A program made the translations under genes and the position numbers. The notes under the pieces were generated by a model. It saw nothing but the letters and a program-made list of their open reading frames with translations, was not told where the DNA came from and made no database searches. 64,000 nucleotides of DNA, from positions 3,453,964 to 3,517,963 of the forward strand of contig CM025852.1 in NCBI GenBank assembly GCA_003952965.2, given 5' to 3'. This stretch comes from Morella rubra. Its lineage: Eukaryota > Streptophyta > Magnoliopsida > Fagales > Myricaceae. Below are positions 37,809-49,742 of this stretch, piece after piece; the first letter of the stretch is position 1; each line of letters starts with the position of its first letter.

Positions 37809-39361
37809 CTGCAAATCAAAACAAGATTCATCCAATCTATGTTGACAATGCTTAAACACATCCACAATCACTGTACAGGCATGTAAAGTGTCCCTAATCT
37901 ATGTGAACCAAAATGTGTCATAATGCAAGGACAAAAATAATCCTCAATGCCCACCATGGTAAGGGACCTCTCATTGTCGACTAATCAGAGATGGAGAAAG
38001 TCCAGAAGCTTCTTAGACTACCAGCCTGTGAAACATCCAAGGCTCAGATCAGCATGATGCCCACGACCAAAATAGCGTAGAACTTTATATACAATACACT
38101 TAAAATAGTCCAATAAAATGTTTCTGTAATGAGCACTTTAAATTGATTACAAGACTCCAAAAATATAGCTCCCTTAACTGCATACTTCGCGGCCACATGA
38201 AACTCAACAGACAAATTTTTGCGTTGGCTGTAGCCAATACTTGCAATGTGAAACAAAGGATTTCAACGGAATGAATAACGAAGGGACCCTAAACAATGGC
38301 ATATGACATAACCGGAAGGCAAACACCGTGAATGAACATCATCATTTCACTTGCAGCAATACCCTGACAATTCTAGATGGCCTTTAAACACTTCATAAGG
38401 TGCTGAATTTGAGAAAGACCAGCAGGCAACATAGAGAAACGCTAGGGCTCCAGACAAAACATATAACATAGAATAAGAGTTTCTTCACAACCAGCAAGAC
38501 AGACAGAGCTGAACATTGTGACATACACAACGTGCTCTCTCTTATCATCAAATGCTAACCTCCTGACGCATAAGAAGAAAAACTATTGTTTTACTAAGAT
38601 AGCAAAGCCACCTTCTATGCAAACCCCATCTAATTTTGCCAACCATCCAGGGAACCAAAACCAAACTCCCAGCTTTTGATCAAGCAACCCTGGATCGTGG
38701 CCTGGATATCACGAATGAAGCCGAAATCTCAAACATAGTTAACATAAGTTTCACGAAAAGCAATTAAGCAATGGAAGCGCAACGGGAAGACAATCGGCAG
38801 AGACGAGGAGATGAACCACAGATCTAATCAGATCAATGGGATTGAATTTGGCCCCCAAAACCTATCAATTCGTCCATACTATGACTCGGCGTTGATTTTC
38901 ATAATCACCAGCAGCCCCAAAAAGGTTTATGAATCCAGGTACAGACTCCACAAAAGGAAGCGTGATGAAAAGGAACAAACTACTCCTTGCAATCACAGTC
39001 ACAACTGGCCGTCAACAACCCAACAGCTGGTGAGTGCGAGGTAGATGGCACATCAAAAGACCGCGTTGAAGAGGGCGCCGACGACCCAGATGGCAGGTCC
39101 ACTCTAAAGAAAGCCCAAGAACAGATCTACACGGAAAACCTAAACCACATGAAACTTCAAATCTTCGACCAGTTTGACGCTCATAATCCAAATCTTCCTC
39201 TAGTCCGATAGATCCAGCAGAGTCGGCTTCTCCGAAACATGCAATTTCAAAGCCCGATAAAATCGCTAGGGGTTTCCCGCCCATTCTTGCTCGCAATCCA
39301 AACAAGAACAACGACAAAAACAGACAACAGACACAAAAATCAAGAGCTAGGGTTTCAGTTA

Positions 39362-39480
39362 CCTGAAATCAAAAACAAAACACCCCTCCACTGAAATCCC
39401 ACGCAAAAAAGATCTCTCTAATGAGCTGAATCCGACTTCGTAAACCGAACCGAAAAACCGTTGAAAATCTCCGACACAAT
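39362..39480 (-). other. Probable 5' leader exon of the large RS-rich gene
   Basis: On the gene strand an exon-like stretch without ATG ends in TTTCAG|GTAACT, a good splice donor, at about 39362. Splicing to 37808 would remove a 1,553 bp leader intron. The true transcription start may lie further right, up to about 39760, where the gene strand is purine-rich. This is inferred from splice signals only. Confidence 0.45.
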
Positions 39481-40439
39481 GAGAGAGCTAGGGTTTCTGT
39501 TTCAACCTTCTCTTATAGTTGATTCGACTGATTCTTTCCCTTCCTCTTCTTCCTCAATGGAATCGGAAACGGAATTGGATTTCCCCTCCTTTGTGCTTCT
39601 CGATCTTTCTTCTCTCGTATTATTTCCTTCCACACAATTTTTCCTTTTCCAATACGCCAACGCCGCGCAGAAGATCCTTTTCCTTCCCCTCCTTTTTGCG
39701 GCCTTCTTTTTATTCTTTTCCTTTCCCCCAATCCCTCTCTTTCCCTCTTGTGTATGAACGCAAGCCAGCCCCCCCTTCACCACGTATTTATCTTTTTTTT
39801 CCTTCCCACATCGCCCTCGGATTTCCTCCCCCTCTTCCGATACTAACCCTACCAGAAGCGGTGGTAATTGGTAGTATAAAAGTACTCTGTGTTTGGTTTA
39901 GGCTCTAAAGAGTCAACCCCACACATGATTACGACTGTTGGGCAATGTGATCGATCCCTTTGCCTTTGACCGAAAGAGATCAGATTTGCTCCTCTCCCGC
40001 CCAACTCCCAAACCCACCCCCGCCCAAAAAAAAAAAAAAAAAAAGCTTCTGTGGATGGTTTTGTAAATTGGGAAATTCCTTGCCCATATAATTTGTTGAA
40101 ACTGTCAATATTAATTTTCAGATAGCTCTTAATAGTGACATGTTGAATTTTCTTGTTTTTGATCTTATTGAAACTGTGTGCGTGACAAGTAATAAAACCT
40201 AATTTTTAGGAATGAATGTGAAATGTTTGAATTTCCTTTAGTCTTATTTTTTTTAGTTTGGAGTTTAGAACCTATTTGAGGAAGATTGTTACATTGACAA
40301 ATATCAATAAACATACTTATTCTACCCGTGAATTTGACTCCGAGGTTAAAATTAGTTAAATTATATTTTTGTTTTGATTAACGAAGAAATGTCACCCTCT
40401 AATTCATTTTCGGCCACAAGAGTCTAAAGAAGGAAAAAA

Positions 40440-40459
40440 AATATATATATATATATATA
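40440..40459. repeat. (TA)n microsatellite
   Basis: An uninterrupted AT/TA tract of 20 bases. Confidence 0.9.
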
Positions 40460-41078
40460 ATTCACTATCTTCTATACAATTCCATAGAGAGAATATTTTT
40501 CTCATCATCCTATTTCTCTGGCAATATTACCCACATAAATCAAGGTAGAAATTGATCCCCTATCTCAATGTAACAACTTTTTCAAATGCCAGAATTGTAA
40601 GGGCTTTGAATTTTAGGTTATCTTTAGAGAAAAGTATAGATTCTTGTCAAAATTTTCTGACTTTAATTCCAAATATTTAGTTCCATTTTTGGAACCTAAA
40701 TGTAGGGGATTCTGAGTGGTTTACATTTCTGCATTCTGGCTTTTCCTGGGGTATAATTAATAATATAGCTTACAAAAAAAAAGCACATAGGATAACAATG
40801 TTTCATTATTCAAGAGCAAAATAAATTTTTCATTTAAAAAAAGATTTTTTGGATTTACCAACCTGAGCCCAGAAGGTAGGTGAAATCTCATATCAAGAGA
40901 AGTCAGTTTTTGTTGTTAATAGATTATTAAATAAATTTTAGTTGTTGAGTGAATAGTGTCCATACCCTCTCCATACACTTTTTATTTTTTTTTAATGCTT
41001 AACCCAGTTAAAATAATTAGCATATTCCCATGGTAGAAAGCATCGCTTAAGTGGACATCAAATACATATTCCACTAGC

Positions 41079-41127
41079 GAATTGTAGGGCACCTAGATTA
41101 AAAAAAAAAAGAATTGTAGGGCACCTA
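41079..41127. mobile_element. Poly(A)-only retroposition footprint
   Basis: The 17-mer GAATTGTAGGGCACCTA occurs at 41079-41095 and again, without mismatch, at 41111-41127. Between the copies are only GATT and eleven A. This is what a target-primed insertion truncated to little more than its A tail would leave. Confidence 0.6.
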
Positions 41128-41764
41128 ATGGCCCTTCCCAAGCTTGTCGTGTGTAGTAGAAGGCGACCCTGTTTCTGAGTCCCTTCCAGGTGTTGCAGCT
41201 TATAGGCACCAATTGGTCCCAAACTGGGGGGGGGGGATGGTGTTTTCAACCCACGACGAGAGAGAGCTAGACATTTTTTATGACTGGCTTAAGCAAACCA
41301 AGAGAAGGACCAAAGGGGTGGAGGAAAAGGGAAGGGAGCTGCTAAAAAAACACACACCAGAACGGGCTAATCTGTCTGTGTCAGCTTTCATTGTGCAGAA
41401 AAGCAATAGCCCAGATATTTTATTCAGCAGACAGGAAACTGGTTTTTAGACTTTCAACTCCAAGATCAGAACTTGAAGTTACTGTGCGTTACGATATTGA
41501 TGCTGGCCTTCGGACTGCACACTTGCATTCCACTTTGGCAGAGCTCTGTCCCAATGAGGTGGTTCTTCAATTAGACTTGCCACAACTGTTCAAGAAGAAA
41601 GTCCAGCAGGCAGCAGGCATATGACCTTTATGCTTTGCAAATTCGTTGGAGCCATGGCCACTTGGCAACTAGCATGGATATCAATCATTGGAGCAGGAAA
41701 AGACCCAAAAACTAAAAAAGGGTTTCCTCTTGGAGGACAGTATTCGAACTTGAGGAAGACAAAA

Positions 41765-41837
41765 TGGAGATGCGGGGTATCGATCCCCGTACCTCTCGCA
41801 TGCTAAGCGAGCGCTCTACCATCTGAGCTACATCCCC
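41765..41837 (-). tRNA. tRNA-Ala (anticodon AGC)
   Basis: The 73-base minus-strand sequence folds into a full cloverleaf. A 7 bp acceptor stem (GGGGATG with CATCTCC, one G-U pair) encloses a D arm starting TAGCTC and an anticodon arm CTCGC-TTAGCAT-GCGAG with anticodon AGC. The T arm is CGGGG-ATCGATA-CCCCG. The A box (TAGCTCAGATGG) and the B-box region are intact. No intron is present, the discriminator base is A, and a T4 terminator follows directly on the gene strand. It appears functional. CCA is not encoded, as is normal for nuclear tRNA genes. Confidence 0.96.
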
Positions 41838-43683
41838 ATTTGATTCTGCACTGTCTATACTAACAAATTATAAATAAATTTGATGGGCTATTGAACTTTC
41901 ATTAAAAAAAGAAGAAGAAGAAGAAGACAACACTGCACGTTTTTTGTTTGACATGAAAGCAAGTTTGGAACAGGGCCTTAAATGTAAGTTAAAAGTGATT
42001 GAAAACAATTAGGAAAATCATTTTATTAAAAACCTTTGAGAGATTTGAGGCCTGCTTAGCCTAAACAGAGGGAAGAACAGCAGAGAAGATTTTGGTATGT
42101 GATTTAAGAATACTTTTTCGAGATAGTTTTTGGGCAGTATGCTTCGGGATCCTCAATGTATGTCGCTCACGTTTTGGACTCAGAAGTCTGTTGGACGAAA
42201 ACAGCACGTGACGATCTATGCATTGGACGAATACAATAGGCATTTTGGCTGGCTGGTGCTTGTCGACGTGTTCTATTCGAATCACCAACAAAATTAGAAG
42301 TATGCTTTTATGCAGCAAGCTGCGATTACAAAAGCCACGGTCAAGTACTTCAATGCCCTTTCAAGCGTAATTACTTGTTTTATAGAGTTTGATGAAGGTT
42401 AATAATAAAAACAAAATCCTTTAATCATATTTAAGACAAATGAGATATAGAAACTTGTAGAAATTAGGATAATTCACCCTTAGGATTTATGTTCATCGTG
42501 GGCTTAGGGATCCCATGGCTCACGTGACTCATTCTTTTTATATTTACAATAATTTAAAAAAAGTAATTTTTGGAAAATTACTAATTCCTTTAATCATATT
42601 TTTATAGAAACAATTCTTAGGATTTATGTTCAAAATCTTTAGGTAGCATGTGAAAACAACAAGAATTTTGGCTATTTATTTTTTAATAATTTTTCAATCC
42701 AAAATTTTGGTATGCAAATGGTAGGAGATTGCTGTGAAAAAAAAAAAATGTAATAAGATGAGTTGATTGAGTCTTTTAAATTTGGCAATAAATTAAATTT
42801 TATTAAAGTTCGTGAAAAGGAATTTTATTGGGATTTGTGAATATATATTTATATATAATGAATTAATTGAGTTTTTTTTATACTTAATTAATAGGAGATT
42901 GAATTTTATTGGAGATTTTGAAAAGGCTTAGATCAGATAAGTCGAGGGGGATTTAGATAACTGAAAATTTGAAAATGTTTGTTGATCAAAATTATATGAT
43001 TTTATTGTTTGGCTGATAAAATTTTGCAAATTCTTAATATTTTAACTGATGTGATCTCACTTATCTTTGGAGACCAAACCCAAATTGGAGTAAAAACTAC
43101 TCTTGCCCTTGCGTGACATCAAGAAAACCACCAACTATAGCTGTGGACCTGTGGTGTTTTAGAACAGTGCATGGTTGGACTGGACCAGGCAACGAGAATT
43201 GGTCTCAAATTTTTGACACGACCAGCTGACTGGATGTGGACTAAGAGGTACCCTCCTTAATGGCGTGAGGGCCTCCTCGTCAGCCTATCAGTCGAAAGGT
43301 CCTAACCAGCCATGGTTCTTCGATATTTAGCGACCATTAAAAAAAAAAAAACCTGGGTTAATCTTCTAATGAATCCTAAACTTAAAGTTAAAAATTTAGG
43401 CTTAATTATGTAAGGGGTCTTATAGTATTGGGTTGTGACAAAATAGTTACTGAGATATTATTTTCTACAAATCAGTCCTGTGATCATTTTTTTTATTAAA
43501 AATAGATCACTCTGTCCATAAGACGTCAAGCCACTAAGGGAAGATATTGACGTGTCAAAAAAAGCTACGTCAACAGCCAAGGAGAAGAAGACAGGTGTTA
43601 CTTGATTAAAATCATAAACTATCATGCCACGTGTGCAACCACCTAAGCAAATACAAAAAAAAAAAAAAAAAATCCCATCTAAT

Positions 43684-43712
43684 CTCCTCTCTCTCTCTCT
43701 CTCTCTCTCTCC
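43684..43712. repeat. (CT)n microsatellite
   Basis: About 14 uninterrupted CT units. Confidence 0.95.
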
Positions 43713-43795
43713 GGTATTGGCGGTTCCGTCACCAGTAATATTACCAATAAACTGTGATTTTTAATGTCAGCACCGACGGTTGAAATGAACAATCC

Positions 43796-43975
43796 TAAAA
43801 GTCTCCTTAAGATTGTTGCTAATGATAAAATAAAACCCTATAACATCTCCTTAAGATTGCTGCCACTTGATTCGAGTGTCTATAAAATCAACTTTATAAA
43901 GTATCGTTAAGATTAATTAGCTACCAATTGATTTATATGAGTGTCTATAAAATCAACCTTATCATGTCTCTAAGC
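43796..43975. repeat. Degenerate tandem repeats
   Basis: Three diverged units share CTCCTTAAGATTG or a close variant, and two share GAGTGTCTATAAAATCAACTT. The units are of unequal length (about 50-65 bases), so this is an old local expansion. Confidence 0.55.
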
Positions 43976-45979
43976 TCGTTGTTGGGGATTCAAATAGCAC
44001 CTCCACCTCTGCTTGGCATTTGGGTGTTCTTGGACGTGCGAGCTTGAGGTCCGTGTAGAACCATGTGCGCCTCACTACTCCCGTGGGATCTCACGCTACG
44101 AGGGTGTATTCCAGGCTTAAGTAGAGCCCAGGGCTACGATTCCGATGTCATGAGCCCTTTTTCTCATAGGAAAAAATAATCCTAATACGTTATTGTGCTG
44201 ATTAATCATAATATTGCAGCTTCCTGCTCAGAATCGTTAGTGCCTCTCATCAACTAGCGAGCTGCATGGGGTGCATGGAGATCACAAATAGTCGCCAATG
44301 GCACATTGTTAGAACGCGGTCCATAAGCGATCTCCTCTCAGTCAAAGAGAGCTCCACCACCATGGGCACTCTGGTTACCTTGGACGTCCAAACAAAAAAA
44401 TGGCGTTCATCAATCCACAGAAGAAGAAAGATTTGCGATAACTTTTTTTTTTTAAAAAATTTCTTTTTTGGGGTCTGGTTTTTCCGCGTATCCGCCTTAA
44501 GCTTGAAGAAGCTGAAGTTGAGAATAATGCATGATAAATAGATATTACAATTAAACAAATCATCAGAGACAAAAAGAAAAAGAAAAAGAATGTTACCCTT
44601 TTATAACTAAAACGTACGCGCCCATTCACAAATATTTTACTGAAGATGAAGGTAAGGCCACGGAATCAGGGGGCAATCAAAGAACACTTTGTGGTGGATA
44701 GACGAAGAGCAGCCATTGTTGACCTGAAGACGGCATCCAGATTGTACTTTTTGACTGTATACAGCGTGATTCGTGAAGGCTGTCCATGAAATTTCTTTAG
44801 TAATTACCGGCGCAAACTTCTAGTGTTCGTTTTTGCCTGTCACTTTTTTATTAGGAATTCTTGTCTGTTCTTTCGAGTCGCAAAACACAAACTACAATTG
44901 AAATAAACCACGCACGCAGTTGTTTTTGTGGAGTAGCTGGTCCGAAAGGCTTTGCTAGCAAACTTGGCCCGCTGCGCGCAGTCATGCTAAATGTAAATGG
45001 GCTGCTGGGGCTGGCTTGCTGGGTTGTAATGCATCTACTCCTTGCATGAGAAATGCACTTATTTATCCACCAATATGAATAATATAAAGAGCTAACAGAA
45101 GGGCCATTTTTATACCCAACCCGATAGCACGGATTCCAACCCCCTTGATTTTATCTTGCTTTGAGTTTGATGAATAAAGGCTGCTTTGATTTTTTTAAAA
45201 AAAAATTTGAGATTGTTTAAGTTTTAAGTTTCACAATATTTTTCAAATTTTAGAGATTCTATTATTTTTTTTTGCTTATGTATTTGTGGTGACATTCTTA
45301 ACCTTATCCTCGATGAGGGTGTTACAAAAACCCTTGCAGAAATTTCTAAGAATTTGTATTCTACAAAAATAAAAGAAACAAACTTAGCAGCATTTTTGTG
45401 GTTTTTTTTTTGGGTCATAATAACTCACTTATCCATTAAGGAGGTTAAAACACCTCATATACGTACTCTAAAGGACTAATTAGATACTGTGTAGAGACGA
45501 CAGGCTAACGTGCTAAAGGTCTTAATAGCCTTACAAATTCAAACCTAAATAGGCGGGAGGTGACTATAAAGGGCAGAAAACCCACGAAGGGCAGCACGCT
45601 GATAAAATCAGCAAAAAGGAAAAGCCGACGGCAGAGGAGGAACAAAATTAGCGGCCGGAGGAATGGAGTCGGCCAAGGGACAAAATGGGTAGGCACTAGA
45701 GGAAAGTCGTAGGCCGGCAGACCACCAACAAAGGCGGAAAGAGTTGTCAGGAGGCCTAGAGGCCAAGCACTGGGCGTGTGCCCACAAAAGAACTGTATCT
45801 GCAACTCGAATTTGGGCATCTGAGCCTCCAAGCTTTGCTAGGGACCAGTTGACAGGGGGGAATTCTAGAGAAAGAATAGGCGCTTTAATCAACCTTTTTT
45901 TTTTACATAAAACGTCTGTGGGGTTTTGAACATCATCTTCGTAATCTTAACCCTCAACATTTTGGAGTAGTCTCGTTAA

Positions 45980-46170
45980 GGGTGTATTTGTTTTCTAAAA
46001 TTTTAGGCTTTCTAAAATTTTAACATAATAAAATAATTATAATATAATCTCTCTCTCCATCGAATCATTATTTTTAATTATATTAATATAAAAAATTAAT
46101 TTGAACCATCTTTCTTTTCACTTTTTCATCAAAATTAACCTCCTCAAAATTTTAAAACTCAAACACAACC
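45980..46170. mobile_element. 191 bp Tourist-like MITE
   Basis: The left end reads GGGTGTATTTGTTTTC and continues TAAAATTTT. The right end, reverse complemented, reads GGTTGTGTTTGAGTTT and then also AAAATTTT. TAA flanks both sides (45977-45979 and 46171-46173), as expected for the PIF/Harbinger TWA target duplication. The interior is AT-rich and non-coding. It lies directly against the left end of the Harbinger element. Confidence 0.6.
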
Positions 46171-46173
46171 TAA

Positions 46174-46193
46174 GGGCTCATTCGTTTAGCTGA
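46174..46193. repeat. Left terminal inverted repeat of the Harbinger element (imperfect)
   Basis: The sequence after the TAA is GGGCTCATTCGTTTAGCTGA. Compared with the other end, it keeps GGGC, TTCGTTT and TGA but lacks a few bases. Confidence 0.5.
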
Positions 46194-46575
46194 ATTTTTG
46201 AAAATTCGCATTCAAGTTTTTACCTACTCACACCGAACACATTGAAATGAAGGATGCAGATAATTTTGTTCCAAATTTACCCTGGTCAAGCTGATGAAGA
46301 ATTACCGAAGTATCCTACTTTACTGCGTTGAGGACATAAAAGGAGAAGGGTAAAATGGGTTTGTGCAAAACATGTGGCCCCCACACTGTCAGTGATTAAA
46401 TTCGAAGGGCTTGTGAATGGACAGAAAAGCCCCACGGATTTCTTCTGCATTGAGTTTAGTTTAGGGTGAATATAGCCATTTCACCTGACCGTGTCTGACT
46501 TCGGTCTGTTTTTCAATTTTTTGCCCTCCCCTGTTGACATGAAAGAAGGCTGGCAAGCCTACGAGCAACGGCAAC

Positions 46576-48819
46576 ATGAGGAGACGTTTGCCTCGAGCTA
46601 TGGCCAACGAAGGGAACGTTGAAGCTGCAAAACCACAGAGGAGGATATACAACTCGAAACGCAAGATAGAGAGCCCTAAGCGTTCCACGAGCTCCACCTT
46701 GAACAAATCCTCAGTCACGGCGCCTCTTACCCGCCGCTGTGATCGCAACCATGTGAGTTGTTTTTCCCTTGAACACCTTTGATTTCACCGAGTTGTTGAT
46801 TTCCCGATTGGAGATTGATTCTCAGATCTCAAAAGTCTGCAAACTCTCTCTCTCTCTATGTTGTCTCTCTATGCGATTGGACTTGAGTGAACGCCCATTG
46901 ATTCTGAAAATGGCGGTCGATCTGCTTCTTTTTCTCTCAAGTGTTTCTCTGCGTTCTCTCTGTTGTTGTGTTTCTGGCTTTTTTTGTTTTTTCTTGCCCA
47001 AACTCATTTCTTCAGTAACAGACTTGCTTCAATTAAACTGTTGCTTATATGATTAATCATGTGTTTGTTTAGCCAATACAAAAACATTTGGAGATAGTAT
47101 CTGTAAAAGTACACCTATATAAACAGGTTGCGAGTAATCCCTTCACCCTATCCCATTTTGTCCCTACAAAAGAGATTTTTGCATATACCAGGGTTGATCT
47201 GCACTGGATTATGAACCCGGTTCCCATCTGGGACTTCTCTGGGGATAGAAAACATAGGTTGACTCTGTTATGGTTGATTTTGTCCAACTTTAACTCTGTA
47301 AATGCCAAGTTTCAAATATGTAGACTAAAACCAACATAGAGAAAGAGTTCTATTTTGTGCAACATGACAGAAGAGCCTTAACTGAAACAATCTTTCTCTG
47401 TGTGGCATTTTGTTTTTCTCATTTATTCATTAAATTATTTTCTATTTTGCATTGGTTGTTAGAATTTGCATGAAGAAATTGCATTGGTTGTTAGAATCTG
47501 CGTGAAGAATTTAGCTTCAATTCTTTCAAGCATTTGAGCATTAATGTCAAGTCATCAAATCGATGTGCAGCGCCATTTTCTTAGGTCTGGGAAGGAAAGG
47601 ATTGTTGACCTCCAACCATCGTCCTCCACTGCGTGTCAACATACGGTATGTCTTTTACTGAATATATGCAATTGAATGAATTTGAACTTATCGAACCTCT
47701 TTTCTTATTTTGAAATTTGTTTTTGTATCATAGCTAAATTTCTGCATTTTAGATGAATATGTGTCATAGAAGTTAATTCACGTTTAAGATTTTGTTAGGA
47801 GGCCACAATTTCTTATTTTTAAGGGACTTTTTTTTATTCTTCTCCATGAGGCTGTCATGTCAACAACCAACAAAAACCTTTGGAAAGATGAGCAACGTGT
47901 GTCAAAGCTCATAGAACTGGCCATGGGTGAGTTTAACTCAGGACGTGTTACCAATGGCAAACTAGGAGTGGCCAACTACGAATACATAGCCTCGATCATG
48001 AAGGTTGATGTCCCCTGTTTGGATGGTCAAAAAATTAAGACCAAGATTGAGAATTTGCGCAACGAGTATAGGGCATTCAACAATCTAAGGAAAAGGACCG
48101 GATTTGGCTGGGACCCTACAACCCAAACTGTTATTGCAGATGTGCCACAGTGGACAGAATGCTACGTGTGAGTTTCACAATTGTTTTTTTTTGTTTCCTA
48201 CCCACGTTATAATTATTTATGCGAGTATAATGTATGTTCTAAGGATTCCCCTTATGCAACTGACAAAACTCTGTCACGCTTCATGGGGAAAGGATTAGAC
48301 CACTATGACGAATTAGTGTATATGTTTGGCAACACCACTTCCAATGGACTCATGCGGCGTGCACCCGCTCAAGGCCCTTCAACGGAAGAGGAAGAGCGAC
48401 GTCTCAACATTGCTGAGCACGCTCGGTCTGTACAAATTGACCTTACGGATGAGGACACTCCTCTTCCTTACACCCCTGTGGGGGATACAAGGGGGACTCG
48501 GAAGCGCCCATCTCCCTTGCCTTCAGGTAGTGGTCTACGTAAGAAGCAGTCCCGGGATGGAGAGACTGCTGAGGACCCCTGGGAAGAGGCATCTCAGAAT
48601 TATTTAAGGGCTAAGGCTGATCGGCTTGCAAGTTCATACACTTCCCGCACTAGTCTCGTGGATGACTGCATTGATAACGTCTATGCTATTGACCCTCCTT
48701 TAGAAGTAAAGGTCGCTGCCAAGGCGGTGGATCGTATAATTGAGAGTTCCACCTTTAGACAAGCATTCATGAGGATCCCCGCCGAACAACGTCGACACTA
48801 CGTGCTTCACATGAAGTAG
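46576..48819 (+). CDS. Myb/SANT-like DNA-binding protein of the Harbinger element, about 380 aa
   Basis: Proposed exons are 46576-46752, 47571-47645, 47851-48165 and 48244-48819, all meeting in phase 0 at GT-AG sites, giving 380 residues. The last two exons are well supported; the first two rest on open frame and splice signals only. A shorter product would begin at ATG 47857. The core is a Myb_DNA-bind_3-type domain: NLWKDEQRVSKLIELAMGEF, then GKLGVANYEYIASIMK, then KIKTKIENLRNEYRAFNNLR and GFGWD. The C-terminal half is charged, with an ending typical of plant Harbinger ORF1 proteins. In PIF/Harbinger elements this protein binds the ends and carries the transposase into the nucleus. Both well-supported exons are intact, unlike the transposase. 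A domesticated host gene of the same family is the alternative, but position inside the element argues against it. Confidence 0.7.
47447..47510. repeat. 32 bp tandem duplication in a Myb-gene intron
   Basis: TTGCATTGGTTGTTAGAAT followed by a TGCATGAAGAAA-like end occurs at 47447-47478 and 47479-47510 with two or three differences. Confidence 0.8.
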
Positions 48820-49099
48820 TATTTGAATGTTTAACTAGTAATGACCAGTTTGTACTAGAATTTAAGATTGGAACTTTATTCAGTTTTCGCTGACTGTTTA
48901 GTGTGGGCTGAACTATCTTATGAGTAGGGTATTTTCTGTTTTCACGGTGATGTTTTCAATACTCTGAGTACTTATATATTTATAATTTCGGATGCTATGT
49001 ATTTGGCTGCCTTCCATTACTGTTTTATGGTGGTGGTTCTTGTTTAGGCTCCTGGTTTCGTGTTTTGTTTTCTTTTTCAGCATTAGTCATATTTGTTTT

Positions 49100-49350
49100 G
49101 TTTTATTTGGAAAGTTGCCTATGCTGCGTAGAATTATTTGTTTCATTCTTTTGTTTTGAATTATTTGTTTTAAGTCATGTTTTATTTAGAACGTTGCCTA
49201 TGCTGTGTAGAATAAGGACCTTGTAATGCAATAATCGCAGATTTGTTTTGTTTTTTTTCTTGGTCGTCGGAACTAGTGTATACAGAGACAACTCTACTTT
49301 CAAATGGAAGCTTTGTAATAATGGCAGATTTGTTTTGTTTTATTAGAATT
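49100..49350. repeat. Degenerate direct repeats after the Myb gene
   Basis: GTTGCCTATGCTG and TGTAGAAT-like strings recur about 75 bases apart (near 49112 and 49192), and GCAGATTTGTTTTGTTTT recurs near 49238 and 49323. This points to local duplication inside the transposon. Most of 48820-49742 otherwise holds no gene. Confidence 0.55.
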
Positions 49351-49742
49351 GAATATTTGAGGTAGAAGTACTCGACTTTAGTCATTAGCTGTTGGTTATA
49401 AAATTCCAACCTTGTTGGTTATAAAATTTGTATCTTATTTTAAATTGAGTTATAAAATTATGATCTTATAGTTTGATTCATAGTTTATTATATATTGGAA
49501 ATGGATGTTTTTATGTTTTCTCAAAGACGACAATTCTTTTCAACATCCCAATGGCTATCTGTTTAGACCCTATTTGTGGCAGCCATTTTAGCAATCTCCA
49601 TTTCAAAATTATTACTATGTTTGTAAGACTTTTTGTGACTTTGGTATTCTTGACTTTGGTTCCTAAAGCTTGGAATTTGTGGGCAGTGTTTTGTTTTTTT
49701 TGGAAACCTCTTTTATTAACTCCCTTGTTCAACATAGATTCA

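Larger units (their letters stand above)
39481..41764. other. Intergenic space with promoter side of the RS-rich gene
   Basis: A pyrimidine-rich block (39500-39840) upstream of the RS-rich gene is followed by AT-rich DNA with a TA tract (40440-40459), an A20 run near 40026-40045 and a G11 run at 41226-41236. Plus-strand frames at 41144-41449 and 41391-41624 are open but match nothing I know; the second, with a few hydrophilic motifs, could be an old gene fragment. A poly(A)-only retroposition footprint lies at 41079-41127. Confidence 0.45.
41838..45979. other. Intergenic AT-rich region left of the transposon cluster
   Basis: No gene is supported in this 4.1 kb. It contains a CT microsatellite at 43684-43712 and weak tandem repeats at 43796-43975. 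Overlapping minus-strand frames at 45505-45892 look proline/leucine-rich because the plus strand is purine-rich, not because of a protein domain. The frames around 44250-44630 are interrupted by A/T runs. Confidence 0.5.

Noticed and set aside
41391-41624. 77-codon plus-strand frame beginning MCRKAIAQIF
   Set aside because: It reads like protein but no family could be named and no exon borders were found; an old gene fragment is possible.
45505-45892. Overlapping minus-strand frames rich in Pro, Leu and Phe
   Set aside because: The composition follows from a purine-rich plus strand; no domain or splice context.
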